A model generated the notes under the pieces. It was not told the origin of the DNA and ran no database searches. It saw only the letters and a list, made by a program, of their open reading frames with translations. 57,029 nucleotides of DNA from JANQJA01 sp040880285. GTDB lineage: Bacteria > Pseudomonadota > Gammaproteobacteria > Pseudomonadales > Azotimanducaceae. A program made the position numbers and the translations under genes. The DNA is taken from positions 1-57,029 of the forward strand of contig JBBDIT010000086.1 in the NCBI GenBank assembly GCA_040880285.1, given 5' to 3'. Positions within the stretch are counted from its first letter, which is position 1, and every line of letters begins with the position of its first letter. Shown piece by piece: positions 16,664 to 25,200 of the stretch.

Positions 16664-16698
16664 CCGTCACAAGGTCAGCCGCGGTTCACTTGTGACGG
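16664..16698 (+). terminator. Hairpin after the LEA14-like gene
   Basis: Perfect 10-bp inverted repeat CCGTCACAAG / CTTGTGACGG with a 15-base loop, starting right at the stop codon. The downstream sequence has only a weak T-stretch (CCCTTTGATTT), so it may be an imperfect intrinsic terminator or an mRNA-stabilising structure. Confidence 0.45.
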
Positions 16699-16750
16699 CA
16701 CCCTTTGATTTGTAGACTCCGGTGACAGAAATACAGCAGCGGAGAGTGCC

Positions 16751-17563
16751 ATGCTTGAAAAATTAAGGCTCGATCATCGGGCGATTGTGGTGACCGGTTC
16801 CGGTCGGGGGCTCGGAAAGGCGATGGCAAAGGCGCTCGCTGCCGCCGGTGCGTCGGTGGTTTGCAGTGCCCGGACCCAGGCGCAGATCGACGAGACGGTT
16901 GCCGAAATTCTTGGCGCAGGTGGCAAGGCGGTCGCCCAACGCTGCGACGTCACGGATTCAGCACAGGTCGATCAGCTGGTTGATCGTTGCATTGACGAGT
17001 TCGGCAAACTTGATGTCATGGTCGCCAATGCCGGTGGTGGTGGCGTCCGTGGCAACTGGGATTTCTGGGATTTCCCTGACGAGGCCTTTGAGGCGGTGCT
17101 CGCGACCAACCTCAAGAGCAACTTCTATTGTTCCCGCGCCGCGGCAAAGCACATGGTTCATCGTGGTGAGGGGGGCGTCATATTGCACACGGCATCCGGC
17201 ACCGCATTGCGTGGCAATCGCTCGTTCGCATATCCCACCGCCAAGGGTGGGCAGATCTCGATGATGAAAAGCACGGCGACCATGCTGGCGCCCCACAACA
17301 TTCGCGTTAACACCATCATCCCCGGATACGTGGCGCAGCGCCCGGCAGCAACCGATGAGGAACTGGAGATTCGCCGGCAACGGGGTATTCGTATCCCGGT
17401 TCGTCGTCTGGGCGAGTGGTGGGAACTGGGGCCGCTCGCGGTTTACCTTGCGTCAGACGCATCCGCCTATGTGACCGGGCAATCGTTCATCATCGATGGT
17501 GGTGGACTCGCCGGCGGCCTTGGGCCGGTTGAGTTTGTGCCACACCATGAACTGGCGGAGTAA
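16751..17563 (+). CDS. SDR-family NAD(P)-dependent oxidoreductase
   Basis: 270 aa classical short-chain dehydrogenase. The cofactor motif TGSGRGLG is at 15-22, NAGG near 93, catalytic S149, Y161 and K165 (YPTAK), and the C-terminal GQSFIIDGG. The Arg in the early loop (SAR, ~41) favours NADP. FabG-like in length but substrate unknown. The next gene, another SDR, starts 3 bases after its stop, so the two products may form a mixed oligomer. Confidence 0.88.
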   Translation: MLEKLRLDHRAIVVTGSGRGLGKAMAKALAAAGASVVCSARTQAQIDETVAEILGAGGKAVAQRCDVTDSAQVDQLVDRCIDEFGKLDVMVANAGGGGVRGNWDFWDFPDEAFEAVLATNLKSNFYCSRAAAKHMVHRGEGGVILHTASGTALRGNRSFAYPTAKGGQISMMKSTATMLAPHNIRVNTIIPGYVAQRPAATDEELEIRRQRGIRIPVRRLGEWWELGPLAVYLASDASAYVTGQSFIIDGGGLAGGLGPVEFVPHHELAE

Positions 17564-17566
17564 CCC

Positions 17567-18253
17567 ATGATCGTTGAACATTTTGAACTGACCGACAGAA
17601 AGGCCATCGTGTTCGCAGCCGACAATCCAGCCGGCAGCGCCATCGCGGATGCGTTAGAAGAAGCGGGCGCGATAGTCGCGAGAATTGACCAGATCAAGGC
17701 AGCCGAAGTGAGCGCTGCTGTCGAACAAGCCGCGCAGGAACTGGGCGGGCTGAATATCCTGGCCTGTGCACCGGACGTGTTCCTCGCGAAACCCGTGTCC
17801 CAGATTTCGGTGGACGAACTCGCTGATGTGATGATGGGAAATTTCGCTGGTCCATTTTTTGCCGTGCAGGCGGCACTGCCCCACCTTCGGGAAGACCAGA
17901 GCGCGAACATTATCCTGGTCACGTCTGTGCTGGGCGAACGCGGGCTACCGAACACCAGCGTTTACAGTGCCGCACATGGCGCAATCTTCAATTACATTCG
18001 CGCTCTCGCGCAGGAACTTGCGCCGGAAGGCATATCGGTCAACGGCATCGAACTGGGCTGGATGGACTGGATGCAGGATCGCCTCAACCCCAAAGACGAG
18101 CATGCAATGCGCGCGCTGCGTTTCACCATGGCAAAGCGCGCTGGCACCGCTACCGATGTCGGCCCCTTGGCAGTATGGTTGGCAGGCAGCGGCGTCGGCT
18201 TCGTGACCGGGCAGGTGTTTCCGCTGGACGGGGGACTGACACAGCACCTTTGA
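17567..18253 (+). CDS. Degenerate SDR-family protein lacking the catalytic Lys
   Basis: 228 aa, SDR fold by sequence (SVLGERGLPNTSVYSAA, ELGWM, GQVFPLDGGL at the end). The cofactor-binding TGxxxGxG is replaced by FAADNPAG, the NAG motif by LACAPD, and the catalytic Lys by His (Y133-x3-H137), while S120 and Y133 remain. It is unlikely to be a normal dehydrogenase. As it is coupled to an intact SDR, a pseudo-enzyme subunit is a reasonable guess, as known for heteromeric SDR reductases in other organisms. Confidence 0.8.
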   Translation: MIVEHFELTDRKAIVFAADNPAGSAIADALEEAGAIVARIDQIKAAEVSAAVEQAAQELGGLNILACAPDVFLAKPVSQISVDELADVMMGNFAGPFFAVQAALPHLREDQSANIILVTSVLGERGLPNTSVYSAAHGAIFNYIRALAQELAPEGISVNGIELGWMDWMQDRLNPKDEHAMRALRFTMAKRAGTATDVGPLAVWLAGSGVGFVTGQVFPLDGGLTQHL

Positions 18254-20233
18254 TTAAAGGTCCTGGGCAACGCGAAAGCCGTCGTTGAAGTACCGGTGCG
18301 TCGGCGTGAGCCCGTTGCGGAAGGCCGACCGGAGGTACCCGGGGTCGTGGCTCCACGAGCCGCCGCGGAGCACCCGATATGTGCACGATCCGCCTGTGCG
18401 CGCACTGCCATCGCTTGGTGCGCCGCTGTAGCTGTCCTGGTAACAGTCCTCAACCCATTCGTACACGTTGCCATGTATGTCATAAAGACCGAAGGGATTC
18501 GCCTGATACTGCCCCACCGGCGCCGTCTGTTTTCCTACGCCGTCGCTACAGCGCTTGTTTCGCCAATCATAGTCCGTGCTGGTGTCCGCATGGTTGGCAT
18601 AGTCGCAAAGGTCGCCTTCATCGTCCCCGAAGCTGTAACGCGTGGTGGTGCCCGCTCGCGCCGCATACTCCCACTCTGCCTCCGACGGCAGCCGGAACCG
18701 CAGACCGGTCTTTGATGACAACCACTTCACATAAGCCTGGGCGTCATTCCAACTAACGTTGATCACCGGTCGGCTGCCGCGGCCCCATCCCTTATCCTCG
18801 GGGCGCTCGTGACCGGTCGCCTGCACAAACGCATCATATTCATCGAACGTCACTTCATATTTGCCGAGGGCAAACGCCTCGATGGTCACTGTCCGCACCG
18901 GTTTCTCGTTTTCTTTACCACTGCCATCAAGATCCCCCATGCGGAAACTACCGGCCGGAATCAACACCATCTCCGGGCACACGTCACAAGCCTTGCCGCT
19001 GGCGCTGATCGCGCCACCCGACGAGCTCGCAAGCGAGGCCAGTTGCTGTTCATACTGTCGCTTCTCTTTTTCCAACGCACCGAGGCGTGCCCGGGCCAGA
19101 TTCATCATGTCGTTGTCTTCGCCGGTGTAGGGATTGTCCTCACCGAACGCCTGCAGAAAGCGTTGCCAGGCCGCGATCTTGAGCGCCACATCGATGTTAT
19201 CGGTATCGATGCCGCGCACCTCGTTGAATCCGGCGGTCATGCGATCGAGCGCCGACGCCCAGGCCGCACGGCGCTTTTTGTCCTCCGCAGCCTGCCCCGC
19301 AATATCACCGAGGCTAAAGTCGGTCGCCCGTGGTACGGAACCGGTGATCACGGGGAGGGGCGTGGTCAGCGAGGCGAGGAACACGAAGTCACCCTTGTCG
19401 TAGGACGGGTCCTGCAACTTGCCGAAGCGCGGCACCTGCTTGTTATTGGTGTAGTTGGATATGCTCGCGGTCAGAAAGCTCCCCATTTCCTCCGCGGTGA
19501 CATAGCCATCGGCATTGAGGTCAGCTCGTCGCTCACCTTTCAATGCTTCGACAAAGAGATTGGCGAAGGTGCCATCATCCGAAACGGTCTGCCCCGCATC
19601 GCCTGACGACAGGAACTGACGCACCGGCTGCGAGGTGACCCGGGTAATTGCCGGCGGTGGCGCTGAACGCGCGACATTGAAGATGGTACCGGCGAAACAG
19701 GAATCGAACACCGTGTAGACATGCTTGGAGGTCGCGAGCCGCACATAGCGCCCGAATTCACGAAGTGAGACCGACTTGCGCAAAAAGTTGCTACGGTCAG
19801 CCGCCAATACGCCATCGGCCGGGATCAGGTAGCCCTCACCATTGACCGTGTCACCATGTCCCGCATACCAGACAAAAAGCCGCGCATCGGGATCAGCGCC
19901 ATGGTCGATGAAAAAGTCCTCAAACGCCTGGCCAAGCTCGTTTGAATCAAGATTCGTTTTGAGCGTGACGTCAAAGCCGCGCTCTTCGAGCGCCCCGGCG
20001 ACTTTTCTCGCGTCCGCCACCGCGTTCGAGAGCCTCGGCCAACCGTTGGCGTAGTGATCGATACCAACCACCAACGCGTACGATCTGGAGTACAACTGCA
20101 TCTCGCCCGCGATGGGTGCATTCGCGGCCTCGCTGGCGCGATACTGAACGCGCACACCACGGTCCGCCGCGTCAACTTCCGCTATCCACGCCCAGGCGCA
20201 AACCGCCATCAGAATCGGCAACCATCGCTTCAT
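18254..20233 (-). CDS. Exported caspase-like (C14) / EF-hand / FGE-sulfatase domain fusion
   Basis: 659 aa from ATG 20233, chosen because it begins a clear signal peptide (RWLPILMAVCAWAWIAEVDA) and lies 4 bases after the methyltransferase stop. Residues ~48-230 form a caspase-like domain with catalytic H126 (WYAGHGD) and C179 (DSCFAG). An EF-hand-type loop DLNADGYVTAEE (238-249) follows directly. A helical, glutamine-rich linker (~330-410) leads to a formylglycine-generating-enzyme-like domain (~425-655: MVLIPAGSFRMG, LPSEAEWEYAAR, GNVYEWVEDC, LRGGSW, FRVAQ). Such FGE-like domains also act in ligand binding. Role unknown; possibly calcium-tuned periplasmic proteolysis. Confidence 0.85.
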   Translation of the reverse strand: MKRWLPILMAVCAWAWIAEVDAADRGVRVQYRASEAANAPIAGEMQLYSRSYALVVGIDHYANGWPRLSNAVADARKVAGALEERGFDVTLKTNLDSNELGQAFEDFFIDHGADPDARLFVWYAGHGDTVNGEGYLIPADGVLAADRSNFLRKSVSLREFGRYVRLATSKHVYTVFDSCFAGTIFNVARSAPPPAITRVTSQPVRQFLSSGDAGQTVSDDGTFANLFVEALKGERRADLNADGYVTAEEMGSFLTASISNYTNNKQVPRFGKLQDPSYDKGDFVFLASLTTPLPVITGSVPRATDFSLGDIAGQAAEDKKRRAAWASALDRMTAGFNEVRGIDTDNIDVALKIAAWQRFLQAFGEDNPYTGEDNDMMNLARARLGALEKEKRQYEQQLASLASSSGGAISASGKACDVCPEMVLIPAGSFRMGDLDGSGKENEKPVRTVTIEAFALGKYEVTFDEYDAFVQATGHERPEDKGWGRGSRPVINVSWNDAQAYVKWLSSKTGLRFRLPSEAEWEYAARAGTTTRYSFGDDEGDLCDYANHADTSTDYDWRNKRCSDGVGKQTAPVGQYQANPFGLYDIHGNVYEWVEDCYQDSYSGAPSDGSARTGGSCTYRVLRGGSWSHDPGYLRSAFRNGLTPTHRYFNDGFRVAQDL

Positions 20234-20237
20234 GGCA

Positions 20238-20861
20238 TTACCTCGCGCTCTTTTTTTTCGCAAATAACTGCACCACCGCGGCATGGCCGACGTGCCCCTT
20301 GCCTTCGATGACTTCCCGTTCTTTTTCTTCCGCATACAGGAACTCCATGCCGGGGAAATCGGAACGCAGGTCCTCGAGCGTCATCAGCATTTCTGCGACA
20401 GGTGGCCCGCCGGTTTTGAATTCGAGTTGCCTTGGAGTATAGGCCTCAAGCACCAGATGACCACCCGGGCGCAGTGCCCTTTCAATACGCGCGTGCATGT
20501 CTCGACGCATGTCTTCCGGCATATGGAAGAAGATGGACACAATGCAATCCCACCTTGCTGCTCCCAGATCGAACTCCCGCAGGTCGGCCACGATGGTATT
20601 GATGTCAACCTGTTTTCGTTCCGCCAGCTGTTGCGCCTTGGCGATACCGATCGCAGACGCATCAATACTGGTCACCTCAAAGCCAAGACTCGCAAGATAA
20701 ACGCCGTTACGACCCTCACCATCGGCAAGGCAGAGGAGTTCGCCGGTGGGCACCCGTTTGATTGTCTCAACCAGGAAGTCGTTGGGCTCGGTGCCGAACA
20801 GATAATCCCCGGTTCGGTAGCGTTCATCCCAGTTGGGACGTTTTATGATGTCCTCTGTCAT
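20238..20861 (-). CDS. Class I SAM-dependent methyltransferase (TehB-like)
   Basis: 207 aa. Opens with WDERYRTGDYLFGTEPNDFL, the pattern of the TehB/thiopurine-like methyltransferase group. Motif I is LADGEGRNG (45-53), motif II DAS (67-69), and the ARWDCIVSIF strand follows. The C-terminal EGKGHVGHAAVVQLFAKK is also typical. Substrate unknown, probably a small molecule. It is upstream of the caspase gene with a 4-base gap, so the two are one transcript. Confidence 0.85.
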   Translation of the reverse strand: MTEDIIKRPNWDERYRTGDYLFGTEPNDFLVETIKRVPTGELLCLADGEGRNGVYLASLGFEVTSIDASAIGIAKAQQLAERKQVDINTIVADLREFDLGAARWDCIVSIFFHMPEDMRRDMHARIERALRPGGHLVLEAYTPRQLEFKTGGPPVAEMLMTLEDLRSDFPGMEFLYAEEKEREVIEGKGHVGHAAVVQLFAKKKSAR

Positions 20862-20890
20862 CTTGTAACCCTACTAGCAATCGCCCTCAA

Positions 20891-20950
20891 GTGCAGAATG
20901 ACAATTTACAGAAGGACAATCTACAGAAGGACGATCTACAGAAGGACGAT
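20891..20950. repeat. 15-bp tandem repeat (four copies) at the mgtE 3' end
   Basis: Units at 20891, 20906, 20921 and 20936. The last two are identical (CTACAGAAGGACGAT), the third from the end differs at two positions and the outermost at several. The last unit contains the mgtE stop codon and its final four codons, so the array looks like repeated duplication of the gene end; each unit keeps a TAG or TAA-like stop on the minus strand. Confidence 0.85.
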
Positions 20951-22204
20951 CGTTGCGAGTGCCAGCATGGCACCCATTGAGACAACGTCGGTCGCCGTTG
21001 TCAAGAAGATGGTTGAGGCGGTTGCCGGGTCTGCACCAAAGCGTCGCAGTACAAGCGGAATCATGACCCCGGCCATGCCTGCCGCGGCACAGGAGCCAAG
21101 CATGGCAATGAGAACAACCCCGGCCAGCAGCACCGGCTCGGCATTGCCGTTCAATATCGCGTAACCCAGCATCGCTGCACCTGCTGTCACACCAACTAAA
21201 GAGCCATTCAGTATTCCCAGCAGTGCTTCTTTGGCCACAAGACGCCTTTCCATACCCGGTTTCAGCTCATTCAAGGTCATGGAACGCAAGGTAATTGCGA
21301 GTGCCTGACAGCCGGTATTACCGGACTGACCGGCCAGTACCGGCAGGAACACCGCCAGTGCAACCACTTGCTGGATCGTATCCTCAAACACGCCGACCAC
21401 CGCACCGGCCACGAACGCCGTCAGAAGATTGAGCTGTAGCCATGGATGGCGCATCTTGAGGCTTGTGGTCCAATGAGTACTCATGTGTTCTTCTTTCTCG
21501 ATACCTACCATGCGACCCGCTTGTGCCGTCAGGTTATAGGTCTGTTGTTCGAACAACATGTAACCACGAACAATGCCCAGTAGCCTTTTATTCACATCAC
21601 AAACCGGATACATCGGATAGTGCCGGCGCAGTACAGCCCGCATCGCTTGTTCGACGGGAGTAGTAGAAGAGAAATAAAACGGTTCGATCACCATAACCGC
21701 TTCAATCTTCTCATCAGGATCCGTGAACAACAGCTCTCGCATGGTCACGGCACCGAGCAGGTGCTCGTTGTCATCAACGACATAGGCGTAAGCAAGTTGT
21801 TGGGGCTGGGCGAAGGGCCGCAAAAGTGCAATCGCCTCCGTCACGGTCATGCCCGGCCTGAGATTAGTGGTCACCGGCTCCACCAGCCGTCCGACGCTGT
21901 CCTCAGGAAAATTCAGGTTTTGAGTCCACTGTTGACCCACGCCAGAGGCACCAGGTGGCGCCAATTGACGTGCCCGCTCCTCGGACCAACAGGCCAGCAC
22001 ACGTAGCGCCTGGGCAACCTCCAAGCGGGAGAGAACCTCGGAGATCACCGCGTCTTGTTCCTGATCAAGCAGTGCTATCGCATCAAGCGGGGCGCGGCGC
22101 TCCACTGCAATGGTCAATTGCCGCAACCGATCTTCGTCCATCCGCTTTGTATCGTTCCCGACTTCTGTTTCCACAAGGATTCCCAATGTCTGTTTGGCCT
22201 GCAT
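20936..22204 (-). CDS. mgtE: MgtE-family magnesium transporter
   Basis: 422 aa. A short N-terminal helical domain (~20-85) is followed by two CBS domains (~110-235), a connecting helix and five membrane helices. The MgtE signature PVLAGQSGNTG (about residues 293-303) is intact. The channel senses intracellular magnesium through its CBS domains. The N-terminal domain is a little shorter than usual. The gene stands apart from its neighbours; its last codons lie within a 15-bp tandem repeat. Confidence 0.92.
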   Translation of the reverse strand: MQAKQTLGILVETEVGNDTKRMDEDRLRQLTIAVERRAPLDAIALLDQEQDAVISEVLSRLEVAQALRVLACWSEERARQLAPPGASGVGQQWTQNLNFPEDSVGRLVEPVTTNLRPGMTVTEAIALLRPFAQPQQLAYAYVVDDNEHLLGAVTMRELLFTDPDEKIEAVMVIEPFYFSSTTPVEQAMRAVLRRHYPMYPVCDVNKRLLGIVRGYMLFEQQTYNLTAQAGRMVGIEKEEHMSTHWTTSLKMRHPWLQLNLLTAFVAGAVVGVFEDTIQQVVALAVFLPVLAGQSGNTGCQALAITLRSMTLNELKPGMERRLVAKEALLGILNGSLVGVTAGAAMLGYAILNGNAEPVLLAGVVLIAMLGSCAAAGMAGVMIPLVLRRFGADPATASTIFLTTATDVVSMGAMLALATIVLL

Positions 22205-22262
22205 CTATTTTCAGTAAATAAACGCGGTTAGCAAGCAATCCTTTAGGAATCAGGGTTCACAC

Positions 22263-25200
22263 TCACAAGGTAAAACAGAATGTTTCTGCAGTAGCTTCAA
22301 AGGTGCCGTTCAGTTGCCAGCCTTTGCCTTCCTGCTTGAAGTTGAGAATGGTAAAGCCCTCGCCGGGCGAATGTACCCGGGCGTCCACCTCGCAAAGATA
22401 TCGGCCATCGCCGAATTCAAAACGATCCCGGGTGACGAAATCGGCGGCCACCGCGTTCGCGAACGGAAACGGTGAATACAGCGCGGTGGTTTGGATGGAC
22501 ACAACTTCAGCGACTACCTTGCTGCCTTCCAAGAGCCTTATCCTGGCTGTGATCGCTCGATGCTCATCCCCTGACAGGAACACAATACGGCCAAGCCGTT
22601 GTTCTGCGATATAGGACAGGAGCGCGTCCAGCGTCGCAGGATAACCGTCAACCCCGTCAGCATGAATTGCCGCGAGTGCAAACTGTTCCTGCGGCCTGTG
22701 ACGAGGTAACGGCAATGACGAGAAGGTGACAATCTTTGGAGCCCCTGGTGCTTGTCGGCCGAGCCAGCCGGTTACCGCCGCCAGCTGAGTGTCGCTGATT
22801 AAGCGGGCGTGCTCCAGGTTACCGAGTGTGCGCGGCTCACGTTCAGTCCTGGTATTGAGCATAAAAACGGGAATGGGACTTTTGCTTACTTCTCCCCAGA
22901 ATCCGTCAGGATCACGCAGGCCAAGAGAATTGAACTGAAAGCTGCGAAACGCTGACTCCCCTTGCTGCTTGCGAGTGAGGTTCGCCGCATCCAATTCGTT
23001 GGGTTGCCAGTTATCGCCGATCTCATGGTCGTCCAGCATCATGTAGGTGGGTATGCTACTGAGTACTTTTTGTACCGCGTCGTTCGATAAAAACGCGATA
23101 TGGGGTTTGATGTACTTGTCGTAATCCTGTCGTGGATCGGCGAACCCCGCGGTCGGGTCAACGTAGACCTGGTCGCCCAAAAGCAGCAAGAGCCCGGGAG
23201 CAAATGAACGGTCTTCATCCAGTCGCCGCGCCAATCGATTGTAAGAAGCCCAGGCGACCTCTTTGTCGAATACCGTGGATGCAAATTGGCAGCTCGCAAA
23301 CACGACGCAAACATCGCTCCTGCCACCTTCCTGATTTTGCCGGTAGGCGACGGTTCTCGCCGGGATCACTGCCGGCGTGAGCCGGCTCGCCGCCTTGTCC
23401 ATTACCGCGCAAACGGCATCACGCAATCGTGCGTCAGCCCCAGGCTCGCTTTCCGCACCTGTATCCGATAAGAAACGGTGACGATGATCGAGAGAGAAAG
23501 GCGGTTCACCGAAACTGCCACTGAGCAAATCCGGATGCTCGTCGTGAACCATCAGCACCAGCAGGTCGGGAGAATCATCGGGTACACGTATCGCCAGATC
23601 GATCATGCCGTTGTCGTCGAGCCGCGGTGTTGGAACTATTTGTATAGAACGTTTCAGGTCGCCGTCTTCAAGGTTAAACCCTGCTGTCCTGTAGTGGCTT
23701 CCTGCCTGTTCAACCCCAAGCACCAGGATGTATTGCGGCGGGCCCAGGTTCGGATTGTTGCCGATCTTGGCGAACACCTCGTCCGGTCGATCAGGATTCA
23801 ATGACAAGACTGGCCCCAAAAAAGGTGGTGCCGCAAGCAGCGGTCGTATCGGTAACCGTGATCCCGTGCGTGTAGTTGCCCTGACCTGCGGCGAGCCGGC
23901 CAGGAACGCATGAATTTCCTTGAATACCCGTTTCTCACTATCGGGACTCGCCCAGATATCCTGGTGACCGAACCCGGGTAAGAGCTTGGTCTGATAGTTT
24001 ACCCCCGCATCACGGAGTATCCGCTTGTTCCGCGACAGCGTGGCAATTGACGACAGGCCGTTGTCTGCGCCATGCAGGCTCAACGTATCAAACGTCCACC
24101 GGTCCTGCAGCCGCTTGCGGTGAAAATAAAGATTGCGTCCACGCTTGTCGGTGATGTTGCGCCAACGAGCAAATGCAATGACCTGCGATAGGGTATCGAG
24201 ATTTAGCGGACCAAACTGTGCATCGAGATGTTCCAGGAATCCTGCTTGCACATTCCCGAGAGAAAAGTCGCGCCCATACAAGAGGTCCATGCGATGCCTG
24301 AGGCCGACAAATTCGGTGCGTTTCCACGGCGGCCAGGCCGGATTTTCAATGGCGAACTCCTCCTCCGGGTACGGCAGAAGATTCAACAAACGGTCGATTA
24401 CCTGATTTGCCAGGCTATCGGGCGCATCGACACGAAAGTCAAATCGAGCCAGGGGCAAAAACGGTTTCAGGTACGAAACGACATAGGCCCGGAACGTGTT
24501 CCCTGCACTAAAGATCATACCTGGCCCGATCTGTGTCATTACTACCCGGTCAATTCGGTCTTTCATCACATTGCGAAGCGGGTAGTCCCGATGGTCTTTT
24601 GACAGGACCGCCATGGAAAACATCGCCGCTCCCATGCAATGAGCAACCACACTGATCTTCAGGCCGCCGGTCGCATGAAAAATGTGATCCACCGCCAGGG
24701 GTATATCGGCATTGGCAATTTCCTCAAACGTCCAGGCCCGGGTCGAAGAAGCCAGGCCGGCACTGGATCGCAGGTCCACGACCCAGACGTCCCAACCTTG
24801 ATGCCACAGATAAGCAGCAAACGACGGACGGAGGGCCTCATGCGCGAATGTCGTGCCACTGGCGCTGTAGCCATGCAACAACATCAGGGGCCTGGCACCG
24901 CGCCTTTGGTATCTCGACAGCAGTATTGGTGCTTCGTTTGCGTCGTCTTCTGCGGCTTTCACCGTGAGTGGGTATTGCTCGAACACGCCCACACCGGGCA
25001 AGGGGCCGGGCAAGCGTCGCAGCGGTGGTCGGGTCGGTCGGTCAGGCAGGCGAAAAGTGAGCGCGTGAATGGTCAATATCATGCGCAGGACATAGCCGGC
25101 AAGACCGACAAACGCCACGATGGTCGCTGGCAGATTCGTCTGGCGCGTAACACCGAGCAAGGGCACGCTGATCCGTGCCAGATAGCGTGGATCCATAGCC

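Noticed and set aside
20891..20950. CRISPR array
   Set aside because: Repeat units are directly adjacent without spacers and no cas gene is in the window. The same holds for the arrays at 29578, 34703, 37421 and 51549.
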